Below are positions 1 through 9,204 of a stretch of DNA of 16,219 nt, piece after piece. The first letter of the stretch is position 1; each line of letters starts with the position of its first letter. Both the position numbers and the translations under genes were made by a program. The notes under the pieces were generated by a model. The model was not told the origin of the DNA and ran no database searches. It was given only the letters and a program-made list of their open reading frames with translations. The DNA comes from Spirogloea muscicola (taxonomy: Eukaryota > Streptophyta > Zygnematophyceae > Spirogloeales > Spirogloeaceae), in assembly GCA_009602725.1 (NCBI GenBank), contig WELB01000089.1:51704-67922 (forward strand), read 5' to 3'.

Positions 1-34
<34 letters not shown>
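1..34. repeat. AT dinucleotide microsatellite
   Basis: The window opens with an uninterrupted (AT)17 run that is cut by the window edge, so its true length is unknown. It lies just upstream of a decayed retrotransposon fragment. Confidence 0.97.
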
Positions 35-36
<2 letters not shown>

Positions 37-121
37 GCAACATACATCATCGAAATATCGCCAAGTCCACTCCTACACTTGACCCTGCTGATCACATGCG
101 GACTGCCTGTCGACTATTTCT

Positions 122-480
122 GTGCTAATCCAAGTTATCGACGCTGTATGGCAGCCGACATCATATGGCACGTCAGGGCCTCGTCTGTTCCTGGACGTGG
201 TACTGATCGACGCGTACAAGGCTGGCGCACCAACGTCAACCGTGTCTGGCTGGGCCATGTCCAGCGCGGAGCGCAAGAAGGAGCGGCACTACCATGACCA
301 TCCCCGAGGGGACCATCTTTATCCGTGTGCCATGGATATTTACAGAGGCTACGGCGTAAAATGGTCCTGATCCAGCATCTGGCCCGGCTGGTTGATGCGC
401 GTCGTCGAAGTCGGGGGGGCAGCTTGGGCCACTCCAGCATTCCGCAGGCCTTAGTTGCATATTATGCGGCTCTCACTTAA
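122..480 (+). pseudogene. LINE (non-LTR retrotransposon) ORF2 C-terminal fragment, copy 1
   Basis: The reading frame from about 130 to 368 contains LFLDVVLIDA, then AERKKERHYHDHPRGDHLYP and AMDIYRGYG. This is collinear with the second copy downstream (LLMDVVLTTA, AEQKKLHEYKDHPKGDTFYP, AMDIHGRYGGRW), so the two are homologous. The block resembles the region after the reverse transcriptase domain in plant and algal LINE polyproteins, where a D-V-V core is followed by a K-x-x-x-Y/H-x-D-H-P stretch and a G-D-x-x-x-P-L-A motif. A stop follows KWS at 368, and similarity resumes weakly in another frame (LARLVDARRRSRGG), so the fragment is frameshifted. No RT catalytic motif or endonuclease is present. 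The LINE assignment is from family memory; homology between the two copies is read directly. Confidence 0.6.
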
Positions 481-683
481 ATTTGCAGCGCTCGCAAGCA
501 TTGGCTCTTCATCAACGTGCAGGGCGCGCTTTAAGTCAGGCCTTCAGCTTTCGTGGCGGCGCTCCAGCTCCCCAAGTTAGCTTGTCGAATTCTTTTGTGC
601 TCACCCGTAGGTACTGATGTCACCTTAGGCACCTTGTTTTCGGTTTCCGTGTTATGTAGCCCTGTTTAGTTTGCCCTAGACTC

Positions 684-836
684 TGCCTGAACAATGTGTC
701 GCCTTGATTGGCCTCCATTTCATCTCATGCGCCCCGCGCGCCTTCTCTTTCTAGCAGCTCCACAAGTGGTACAGGTCGGGTTAACATGGCCCCCGTCAGC
801 ACGGCTCCCCCCCCTCTGTGGCACATCCGGCCCTCC
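684..836 (+). repeat. Direct-repeat pair, first copy
   Basis: Two short stretches here recur near 1918-2103. The first, 684-714, starts TGCCTGAACAATG and ends TTGATTGGCC. The second, about 753-836, starts AGCTCCACAAGTGG and contains ACATGGCCCCCGTCAGCAC, ending in CCGGCCCTCC. Each is roughly 75-85% identical to its partner by eye. Spacing and order differ between the two loci, so they are dispersed pieces and not a clean tandem duplication. They flank the LINE fragments and are probably untranslated tail sequence of that element. Confidence 0.7.
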
Positions 837-859
837 ATTTCCCCCACCCGCCGTCCCTC

Positions 860-1740
860 CTGCCATTTCCTGACGTTTCTGATGTCAAGGCTCAATCGCG
901 GATTTCCCGTGCTGCAGACGAGCAACCACTGGAGCATCTCCAGAGTCTCCTCCAAGGGGATGCTCGAGGCCAGGCTCGGCTCATATCTGTTTCGTCTCTG
1001 GGATAATCTGAGTGGCTCCGCGCTTTGCCTTCGCATGCGGACTTGCGGATGGAAAATGCTATATTTTGTGATGCTATGCGCCGCCGTCTTGGCTTACCAT
1101 CCCTGTGCTTGGCAGGGGTGACACAAAGTAAATGTGGGCTTATTGAGCATGATGCAGTGCTCATGGGCGACCACATGCTCAGGTGTGCCAAAGGCAGTGA
1201 GCGCACGGGCTCCCACAGCCTCCTACGTGACGCCATGTATGGCATCGTCAAGGAGGCGGGATACCAAGTGGCGTTGGAGAGCACCGGGGTGATGCCCGTC
1301 CAACTCCGCAACGGGGTCCCTCGGACGAGGCGTGTCGATCTGGTTGGCGTCCCCCTGGGAGGTGGCAAGCGGCTCCTCATGGACGTTGTCCTAACGACAG
1401 CTTCCGGACGAGGGGCCCTGTAACTTCTGACCGGCTATGCCGCGAAGGTGGCCGAACAGAAGAAGTTGCACGAGTACAAGGACCACCCGAAGGGTGATAC
1501 CTTTTACCCCCTGGCCATGGACATCCATGGGCGTTACGGGGGTCGGTGGTCCTCGTTACTTACGCTGCTGGACCAGCGGCGCCGGGAACAGGGTGCACCC
1601 TTCCCGGTGACTCGGTGCCTTTGGGTCTTGTGTCCTGCTACCGAATGCGTTGTCTATGTCCCTACAGCGGTCCCAAGCGCTTGCTTTGTACCGCCGCGCT
1701 GGTCGCACCCTTGCAGCAGCCTCTGGCTTGCACAGCGGGG
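860..1740 (+). pseudogene. LINE ORF2 C-terminal fragment, copy 2 (two nonsense codons, frameshift)
   Basis: One frame runs from about 872 to 1640, broken only by TAA at 1004-1006 and TAA at 1421-1423. In order it holds LLQGDARGQARLISVSS, SEWLRALPSHADLRMENA, RRRLGLP, a Cys-His cluster (C-x5-H-x6-G-D-H-x3-C, residues KCGLIEHDAVLMGDHMLRC), a RCAKGSERTGSHSLLRDA helix, VDLVGVPLGGGKRLLMDVVL, and AEQKKLHEYKDHPKGDTFYP. This series is typical of the segment after the reverse transcriptase in LINE polyproteins, including the C/H-rich knuckle. After about 1620 the likely continuation (ALSMSLQRSQALALYRRAGR, then TLAAASG) is in another frame and matches the same motif near 10480-10590. It is 5'-truncated and dead. 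The clade cannot be fixed because the RT core is absent. Confidence 0.75.
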
Positions 1741-1917
1741 TTGCTCTTCCTCCCCTCAGCTCATCTGACTTCCTACTGTTAACACGGGGTTACTAAGAGC
1801 GCCCTGGCTGCCAAGCCTGTGGCTCCCCCATGAACACCTGTATGCATCTGGCTAACTTTCACAGCCGCTCTTTTAATATCGGCAGCCGCTCTGCCATTGC
1901 TGCTTCCTCACCCTCCC

Positions 1918-2103
1918 CTAGTAGCCCCACAAGCGGTGCAGGTCGAGTCGACATGGCCCCCGTCAGCACGACTCCCCCTGCTCTGTGACACCTCCGGCCC
2001 TCCTAGTACAGGGCGCATCATTTCATGTAGCCACATTCTTTGCGCTGCATTCTTTGCATTTTCTGCATTTTTTGCCTCAACAACGTATTGGCTTGAATTG
2101 GCC
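1918..2103 (+). repeat. Direct-repeat pair, second copy
   Basis: The 1918-2003 stretch (CCCCACAAGCGGTGCAGG, then ACATGGCCCCCGTCAGCAC) matches 753-836. The 2073-2103 stretch (TGCCTCAACAACG, then TTGAATTGGCC) matches 684-714. Here the order of the two pieces is reversed relative to the first locus. They lie downstream of LINE fragment copy 2 and are probably non-coding tail sequence of the element. Confidence 0.7.
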
Positions 2104-2735
2104 ACGCTTTTTCCCAAACGTACCACGCGCCTGCTCTATCTTCTCAGCAGTACAGAGCAGATCAGCTCGTAGCTGCACACTGGCTGGACTAGGACCGGCT
2201 GTCGGCACTGAGTGGGTGGCAGCTACAGTCAGGACGCACTGGAGCAGTAGAACCATCTCACATTCATTGTCAAACATATTGTGCATATAGCTGTTGCAAC
2301 AGAATGGTCTCACAGCCGACTGAGCTAACCCAGGTTTTCAAGCCTGATTCGCTAGTCAACGGGGAGATTTTTTCTCCAGCCCCTATGCTGGTCTCTCATT
2401 GAAAAAAGAACTATTGCTGCCTACTATTTGATTGGCAACTGGAAGTCTCTGCTTACCTCTAAATCCCATGGACAGGCGTGGGAATAAGCTACGATGCTAT
2501 CAGATATGGCAGAGAAGACTGCCAAATTCTCCATCCTTGTGCAATGGGCACAAAGCATCATCTTCTATGATGAGGTAGTCACTAAGGTAGTCACTCTACA
2601 AACACAAGTCCCCCGCTTTTTCGCCCTCTACATTTGAATGAATGGAGTTGCTCATGCACTGAGCAACATAGACAACGAAGTCAAAATTGGAACGAAGTGA
2701 AACCGACTCTGCAGTCAGCCTGCCCCTCAGGTGAG
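2104..2735. other. Intergenic, probable 3' flank of the PHO1-like gene
   Basis: I see no convincing coding exon on either strand. The part nearest 2736 should hold the 3' untranslated region of the minus-strand PHO1-like gene, but no TGTAA-type (green-algal) or AATAAA polyadenylation signal is obvious close to the stop. A 10-base direct repeat (AGGTAGTCAC, twice) occurs around 2574-2595. Confidence 0.5.
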
Positions 2736-5700
2736 CTACACCTCTGACTCCTCTAAGTCTCGAAAAGGCAGTGGCACAGTCTTGACTGCTCTGAAGCGCC
2801 CAACATTGTTGAGATGCTCATTTTCTAGCCTGCAACACAACAGAGCGTAGCGAGTGGCATTACCTGCTCTTCAAGATCTGGAAGGAAGGGTACATTGATA
2901 AGGAAATATGTAGAGGAAGCAATCATGCACTATTTGCTGCTTGTACCTGAAAAAGTTCCAAATACCACGGCGGAGCACTTCGAGGGCTGCAAACAAGTAG
3001 TTGGCAATGTTGGGATTGAGGCTTCCGAAATGAAACCGAGTAACAGTCTGGAGCCAAGCAAATCGGAGAAGCACGTTGACAACCTCCACAAAGAAAAATC
3101 ATGAGGAAAACGTCAGCATGATAGCTAGTCCCAATTGCATAATATGCGACTGGCTTGATTCTTCAGTGTCAATTCAGCAAGCCGGAGTAAATAAGCAGCT
3201 GTCATGATTCCACAAAGAGAAGATGTGGCAGCTAATTCGAAGAATTGCAAATGCAAAAGGCCATACCATCGCAACAAAGTACGCAGACTTGCTCTTCAAG
3301 GTAAGCTGATCCCTGAGCCAAGGGTTCGAGCTCTTGGAATGCAAAAGCCCCCAATCGATGCAAAGATCCCAGTAGGACTGGTAGATGGTGGCTATGATAG
3401 CCGAGATGATGGTCAAGATGAAGGAACTTGGCGTTGGACTAAACGTGTGTAGGAGGCGTAATGCCACCTGTGATGCCACTTAAAATGCCGGTCAATGCTT
3501 CTAATCAAGCTTGACTCAGTGACTGACATACAACGACAATGCTATCGCCGTGGGAGTCTAAATTCTGCAGTGTCTGCCATATTAGCAGAACTATGTGAAT
3601 ACAACAAGGACAAATATTATCCTTGTGATATTTGGGGGTCCTCTTACAGATATGACAGCAGATAGGTACTTGCCACAGTTGTACAGGTGCATCGTGTCCT
3701 TCTCATCTGTGTAGCGCCGCAAGCACTGCAGCATGTTTGGCTTAGAGTGCTTCTTTCAGACTAATAGAACCGTATACCTTACCACGTACCTGCATGATGA
3801 AAGTGGCAGCTATCAATTCAACTTTTGAGCGGAAGGCAACTCCAGCTTTGAAGTGGCTAGTAGCAGTCACAGTAAGAGAGCAATCTGAGCGCACAGAGTT
3901 GGGACACGGTGTTTGCTTTTCGCTACTGAGAATACATACATAATTCATCACAAGCTTTGACCTGGAAGTCATGCCGTACCTGCATCATGCGGCACCAGTA
4001 TGGCAGGATGGTGACACCAAAGGCCAGGACCCTGTACAAGGTGTTGCCAGTGCAAGCCCGACTGTTCCTGCTCTCAAAATAACCTCCCCCATAGTAACAA
4101 GCCGCATACTCGAGACCCCTGAGCATGGGGACCTGCAGGGTGCTCAGTTGGTTGATGATGGGCAAAGACACCATGGAGTCCTGGAAACTTATTCATGTTC
4201 ATGTGGGCACTTCTTAAATGAACATAGAGGTATCCAGCAATAAGAGCATTGTGTAATCCTTTGGGAATTCACCTGGCTGCACAGCTGATCAGCAAGGAAA
4301 AAATCTGCAAGGACCACCTGCAGAGAAAGGGAGGCGGTTCGTTGGCTGTTGCACATGCCAAGACATGCAGGCACGTTCTATTGCACTTGTAGCTACAGTA
4401 CTGCATTGTCAACAAAGCTGCTGGCAGAAACCATAGCTGGAAGTACGGATGCATAGCCGACCTTGTACAGTGGTGCACAGATGCAATGCAGCAGGGTGCG
4501 GAGAAGGAAGGCCCGACTGGAGCGGTAGCAGAAGTTGAACGGATTTATCAAGATAGCCAGGAATAACTGGGGACGGTGTAGCAATGAGGCGCAACATCCG
4601 TGGAAAATCATTTCAGTAAACCCAGAGTGGCTACTGCTGACAATGCAATGTATACAAGTTACTTGTGGTGACAGCTCATAGGATTCATGCGACAGCATAT
4701 AGCCCTGAGCATGAGAAATGGCACCGTAGCCTGACATCATTGAATCTTACCAAAAGCGTGAACAGCGGCACAAGTTCACTAGCATTGTGCCTGTCAAACG
4801 CCCTGGCGTGGACCACCAGGTGAATGACCATGCCACCCAGCAGGATGACATTGAGGCACGAGCTTATGAGAAGAACCTCCCGGTAACGCAGCTCTGTCCC
4901 TGGCGCAAACTCGAATATGAAGGCATAGTTGATCCTCGTCCTCCTCCAAAGCCATACATTCCAGCCATACAAGTAACTGTGGAGAAGCACGAGGGCCAGA
5001 GAGCTGCACCCATAGCAAAGAATTACTCAAATGAGCTGGCTATGTAGTGTGCAACCATGTACCCTGTACATGCAAATGCAAGATTGTGCCAATGTAAGCT
5101 GATGTCAACAATCTGCAGGATTGGGGACCTCAGCTGTCCAACCCGAAAATTGGAAAGACGGAGTCAAGGTAGCTTGCTCCACCAGCTGCAGAGTAGCCGC
5201 CTGCCTGGACCAAGAGCGCCACAAATGCAACACCAAGGGCCACACAGGTGCCAAAGAAAAACCCTGGCAAAAGTTGGAAGCAATCTGTCAGCAGAGCGAA
5301 TGCGGCGGGATCTCAATGTGCAGGCAGTGTAAGGGGAAGCTTATGCAATGGTCGATATGCACGACACAGGAAGTGCGACTGATGACAGCATCTGCCACCA
5401 AGACTATCAGATCCCATCACTTCGCAACTTTGAGGTGAAAATACATATGCGATTGCAACCACGACAGCTGATCATCGCTCGTCAACCCCACTAGTATTAG
5501 GTCGACCATGTCACTACAAGGACAAGATGCCCGAAGAAAGCAGCACTTGCCTATTAGGAATGACACAGTATGAGAGGCATGGACATAGAGCGGCCTAAGC
5601 TGGCTCATGGCAAGGCGGTGGTCATTGCCAGCAAAGTATGTGGTATACACAGACTCCAGGCTCTTCATGAGATCTGGTATCTGCGGCAGAACGAGTGTCT

Positions 5701-8107
5701 AAATTGAGCCATCCAAGTGGGGAAGAAGTGGCCAACTTGCACATAGAGACACTGGTTTCTCTGAACTTGCTTCTGACATGTCCAACACAGCATTCACTAT
5801 CAGGAGCTGCCCTAGAAGCACAGTAGAGCAGTCAATAAGGGATGCAAGGGCGTGTGGACACATACAGTGTTGGAGGTGTGGTAGTATGAGCTTTCGACTT
5901 GAGCCAAGTAGACTGCTGCTGCAGGCCATGCTCCCACCTGAGTCAAAGGCAGACCTTGCAGTGTTCACAACCTATGACAGGTGCGCTGTTCGCGCGGATC
6001 ATCGAGCTGTGCAGAGCCACTTGGAAGAGGGTCCTGCAGAGACAGACCTTATCGTGTTTCTTCAGAATCTTGCCAAAGGCTGCCGTGTTCAACGAGCTGC
6101 CAACCTCAAGCGACTAAGTGAGACTGAGGTCAGATCAAGTAAAGTGAGTGAAGTCAGGCCAAGTCGAGTCAAGTCAAGTCAAGTCAAAGCAAGTCCACTC
6201 AAATCAAGTCAAGTCAAATCAAGTCTTAATAAATCTACTGAAGTCAAGGCCAGTCCACATCAGTCCAGTCAAGTCCAGTCCGCTCAGGTCAAGTCCAGCC
6301 AGTCTAGACGAGCAGATCAAGCCCAGCCCAGCCCAGCTCAGAGCCACCCTAGCCCAGCCCAGCTCAGGCCAGCCCAGGCCAGCCCAGGCCAGCTCAGCCC
6401 AGAAGCCAAGCCAATAAGTGATAATGAGTGATCATAAGTGATCACAAGTGCTCCACTCCAGTACAACCCTAACAGGACGAGCAGGCAGATAGCCACAGCC
6501 ACATAAGCGCAGGCGCCAAGAGAAATAGGACCTGTAATTGCTCAAGAGTCGGAGCCCGCGGTAGAACTCAATGAGAGCCTTCCGGAGCATGCTGTCAGCC
6601 TGCTTCACCTCCTTGCGGCTGATGGCCAAGTCCTCACGGATGTAAGCAGCAGCAGCTTTGCTATCCTTTAGCTCCTTCTCCTCCCTGTACCTGCTCTCCC
6701 ACACAATCTTGGAGAGCTTCTGGATTGTCTCCCTCGGCTTTGTTGCAGGGATGTCAAGCTTGAACTGCACATGTTGATGATACCACGCACGTTTCTTTGG
6801 CACTTCCATGCTGCTCGCAAGCAAAGCAGAAGAGGGCCAGCATTGCACTGTGTGCATCACATTATAATCGCACCCTCATCACAACAACATTAACAATACC
6901 ACACTAAGCACATTGAAGAACAGTTGATAAAGTGAGGCAGATAGTCCGCAATGCATCACATGGCTTGCACATGGAAGTGCGTACCAACCCATGTCACCTT
7001 CTTTATTGCCGAGCTGCTCGTCCGCGGCACTGACTTGTCATTGCCAAACGGCTGTTGCATCCCTTCCTGAACAACAACCTCCGCATCTCCACTATCCTCC
7101 TCTCTGCCCTCTGTTGGCTCCGACTGCAGCTTCAAGTCCAGACCCCTTGTCTTTGATTGCTGCATGATGGGCTGCTGCTTAGCTGGCGAAACTTCGTTGC
7201 GTAGTGGCAAAGCCTGCTGCTGACTTGGTGTCGGCGAGCCTGCCACTGAGCTCGACAGACCTCCACCGTCTCCATTGATACTCGCAGGCGCAACCTGGTC
7301 AGCCTGGGGCAATAGACTTGGAAAAGCTTCGTCGGCACCTGCCAAGCAGCAAGCCATAGTCGCTCAGTGGTCAGTTAGCACTGTCTGCATGTAACTCGCC
7401 ATGGGCAAAGGCCTCCATATACGACCAGCCAGTCTAGCACCAGGAACTTAACCCCCCAATGTATTCGTCAAAAATTATCTATTCTACACGCAATGATTAT
7501 CAATACTTCCACCAGTGCTGCAAGTAAGTCGGTGTACCTGAAATGCCCAGCTGGCTGCCCTCGCGAACTCCGTCTGCTCGGAAGCTGAACCGGGCGTCCA
7601 GCTCGTCCAGCTTGGCAATATACTGCTCGTCGTCCTCGGGCGGCTCGGACGCCGTTTGCTCCTCCAGCGCATAGCGCATGCCCTTGAGCGCCTCCAGCTG
7701 CGAGTAGAGACGCCGCGCGCGCGCCACGTATTCGCTCTCCTTGGCAATGTAGAACTTACTCACCTGCAGTCGCCGGAACTAGCTTCATGGAACTTGTTTA
7801 GGCACTTAAAATGTAGGATACTTCCATTACTTCCACTCATCTAAAGTACTTCCATCCAGTTAGGACGACAAGAAGCAGGTCCTTTGCAGACTCCCCACTA
7901 CGGGACTGCCGTCGACCGGGAGAGCGCCGAGCTGCCCAGAGCCGTCAACTGCACCTTGTTGAGCTGACGATCAAGGTCGGCGAAGAAGCCCGCCTCGGCC
8001 TCGGCGACGGCGGGGTCGCCCTCCCTGGCGGCGGGCAGCAGCTCGGTCTCATACTGGTACACGGCGTCGCCGCCGCCGCCGCTGCCGCCGCTCCGCTTCA
8101 GGTGCAC
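2736..8107 (-). CDS. PHO1-like: SPX-EXS phosphate exporter, PHO1/XPR1 family (exons 2-17)
   Basis: Predicted membrane phosphate exporter with a cytosolic SPX sensor for inositol pyrophosphates. Exons on the minus strand, in transcript order: 8107-7955, 7763-7538, 7338-6985, 6847-6532, 6096-6048, 5937-5866, 5680-5551, 5263-5143, 5003-4751, 4566-4462, 4317-4273, 4132-3980, 3725-3648, 3467-3267, 3083-2947, 2829-2736. They join in phase: 828 codons plus TAG. SPX landmarks: [11 protein letters not shown] then [13 protein letters not shown] (about residues 41-64), [18 protein letters not shown] (ends 349), [16 protein letters not shown] (351-366, with the K-x-x-K-K-x-x-K inositol-polyphosphate site), and [18 protein letters not shown] (about 395-412). 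Membrane spans follow (for example [18 protein letters not shown]). EXS landmarks: [89 protein letters not shown]. The length fits plant PHO1 (about 780-820). The exon 4/5 junction (6985/6847) is the least certain. I assign the family with high confidence; the transported ion is inferred. Confidence 0.93.
5549..5550 (-). other. Non-canonical GC splice donor (GC-AG intron, 5264-5550)
   Basis: Exon 8 of the PHO1-like gene ends in ATAG followed by GCAAGT, the classic context of rare GC-AG introns. Splicing here joins phase 1 to the acceptor TTTGCCAG before 5263, giving [18 protein letters not shown]. This restores the first membrane span expected after the SPX domain. The nearest GT in the exon (in CTCTATGTCC) is in the wrong phase and would delete the conserved SH-x-V-x-F segment. 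Confidence 0.75.
6117..6455 (-). repeat. Intron 5 minisatellite: AAGTC pentamers, AGCCC-type block, short 10-mer array
   Basis: Intron 5 (6097-6531) is the longest of the PHO1-like gene. From 6117 to about 6300 it is built of degenerate AAGTC pentamers, on the plus strand. From about 6315 to 6405 it is a GCCCA/GGCCAGCCCA array. From 6414 to 6450 it has AAGTGATnA-type repeats. In the transcript sense the middle block becomes runs of CTGGG, with several GGG tracts close together (GGGCTGGGCTAGGG), which could form a G-quadruplex. A 217-residue plus-strand frame across it is an artefact of the stop-free repeat. Confidence 0.9.
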
Positions 8108-8420
8108 CTGCGGGCAGCGCGGCCAGCTGCGACGGCGTGTGACGCTGCGGCGCCGGCTCTGAAGGCACGGCAGAGGCGCTTGCGACAGCGACGGTGGCTA
8201 TGCCGCCATGGCGGCGACGTCGAGCCATCAAGTGTTGAAATCCGACCGCAGCGCCGACCTTGATGTACTCGGCGGCGGACGGCCGGGGGCTGCGGCGCCG
8301 CTGCCGCGGGCCGCCGGCGGCGGCGGAGGCNATCCTGGCCCCGCGCCGCGCCGGCGCCGGCGGCGGCTGCGGCGGCGGCGGCGGCGGCGCGCGGCGCGGC
8401 GCGTGGCAAGTCCCTGCTAG
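8041..8420. repeat. GC-rich trinucleotide low-complexity block with assembly N
   Basis: Runs of GCC/GGC trinucleotides fill 8068-8095 and roughly 8281-8400, with a single ambiguous base at 8331. The composition is far above the surrounding sequence. The block covers the 5' end of the PHO1-like gene, so assembly errors here directly affect its N-terminus. It may also be a CpG-rich promoter-proximal region. Confidence 0.8.
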
Positions 8421-8513
8421 TCTCGGAGTTCCTGGCGAATGAGCCTCGTCGGTGGCGACTGACAAGTGGCCGACATGATTGTGCGGCTGCTGATGTGAAA
8501 GATGGGCTGGCAA
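8259..8513 (-). CDS. Possible first exon of the PHO1-like gene (uncertain)
   Basis: An open frame from ATG at 8513 down to 8259 ends in SAAEYIK followed by a GT donor, and joins in phase to exon 2 (VHLKRSGG). EYIK-VHLKR resembles the second SPX helix (family form Y-I-D-Y-K-x-L-K-K), which supports the 3' end of this exon. The rest is Pro/Arg/Ala-rich low-complexity sequence with an unknown base (N) at 8331. The family's usual start, a short M-K-F-x-K-x-L helix ending in a P-E-W-like motif, is not visible in any frame here. So only the last few codons are supported. The true start may lie across a collapsed or mis-sequenced GC-rich stretch. With this exon the protein would be 913 residues. Confidence 0.35.
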
Positions 8514-8559
8514 CGGGGCAAGTGGCTCTCCAGGAGCATAGCCTCTCCGACCTGCGCCT

Positions 8560-8660
8560 GCTTAGCAGGGGTTACTGAGTGGTTAGTAGCTGCTTTGTTT
8601 TTTCTTGTGTGCTTGTCATTTCTGCTGCTTCGCCTTAGGGCTTCGCCTGGCTTCCCCCCC
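8560..8660 (+). repeat. Fragment of repeat-family leader (TAGCTGCTTTGTTT)
   Basis: GTAGCTGCTTTGTTT near 8589-8603, followed by CTTAGGGCTTCGCCTGGC, recurs at about 8954-8990 (GTAGCTGCTTTGTTTCTG, then CTTAGCGCTTCCCCTGGC). Each copy leads towards a stem-loop tail (8691 and 9156). This looks like the same untranslated tail in two truncated copies. No coding capacity is visible. Confidence 0.55.
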
Positions 8661-8679
8661 CCTCTTCTTGTACTCTGTT

Positions 8680-8735
8680 CATTCTTTTTTGGGCTGGCTG
8701 TTCCAGCCCATATTCTCTATGGGCGAGCCCTTCTT
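8680..8735 (+). repeat. Stem-loop tail repeat, copy A
   Basis: TTCATTCTTTTTT is followed by the hairpin GGGCTGGCTGTTCCAGCCC (8691-8709), a 7-bp stem with a 5-base loop, and then CTATGGGCGAGCCCTTCT. The same arrangement recurs at 9156, 9227, 9331, 10743 and, degenerate, at 11898. The 10743 copy lies directly downstream of a LINE C-terminal coding fragment, which points to a LINE 3' tail. Confidence 0.8.
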
Positions 8736-8754
8736 CGCTCTCCCAAACGGGCGA

Positions 8755-8945
8755 GAGAAAGCGCGGTCACATGGACTGGTGGCTGGGAGAGGCCTGCCCA
8801 AATAGGAATGGACAAGGTCTGAAGGAGCCGGAGTGCGAAGAAAGTGCTCACCCATTGAGAGTAGGACTAAGACATCTGGCCGCGCTTCTGACATCAGCCA
8901 GGGAACGCTCAGTAACCTCTAGTCTGGAGATGCAAGGGCCTGCGA
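8755..8945 (-). repeat. Inverted LINE tail fragment (pairs with 10107-10245)
   Basis: This segment matches 10107-10245 in direct orientation: ACTGGTGGCTGGGA, then GGAATGG-CAAGGTCTGA, AGGACTAAGACATC, and CATCAGCCAGGGAACGCTCA followed by GTAACCTCTAGTC. At 10240 the minus strand runs out of a LINE coding end into this same tail, so the element here also points to the minus strand. It is 5'-truncated and carries no coding sequence. Confidence 0.75.
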
Positions 8946-9016
8946 GTGTCTCGTAGCTGCTTTGTTTCTGTTTCTTAGCGCTTCCCCTGGCCCCCTTCCC
9001 CTGGGTGTATCTGCTC

Positions 9017-9195
9017 CGAGTTACTCTGATCTGCTGTTGCTCACACGTGGATACTGAGCAGCCATCTGCATCTCCCTCTGCACCATCTTGCACTTTGTAG
9101 TGTAGTCCTTTTTCAGCACCTCTTTCTTTGGCTTTGAACATTGTCCATTCTTTTTGGGTTGGCTTTGCCAGCCCCTCTTCTCAATGGGCGAGCAC
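9017..9195 (+). repeat. LINE tail, copy B (direct repeat of 10615-10785)
   Basis: CGAGTTACTCTGAT, then GTGGATACTGAGCA, CCCTCTGCA, TTTGTAGTGTAGTCCT and the hairpin GGGTTGGCTTTGCCAGCCC (9156-9174, with one G-T wobble), ending in CAATGGGCGAGCAC. Nearly the same series occupies 10615-10785, where it follows LINE coding sequence. This copy lacks the coding part, so it is a 5'-truncated insertion. Confidence 0.8.
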
Positions 9196-9204
9196 CTTCC
9201 TTCT

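Noticed and set aside
3318-3335. tRNA B-box-like GGTTCGAGCTC
   Set aside because: It lies within exon 15 of the PHO1-like gene in a conserved coding motif (NPWLRDQ), and no A box or cloverleaf can be drawn around it.
3742-3972. Possible extra exon ([19 protein letters not shown])
   Set aside because: The family segment expected here ([21 protein letters not shown]) is encoded at 3725-3648 and joins in phase directly to the exon ending at 3980, so this stretch is intron.
5778-6431. 217-residue plus-strand frame rich in SSQVKSS repeats
   Set aside because: It is stop-free only because it translates the AAGTC and GCCCA minisatellite, and its left part overlaps exons 6 and 7 of the PHO1-like gene on the other strand.
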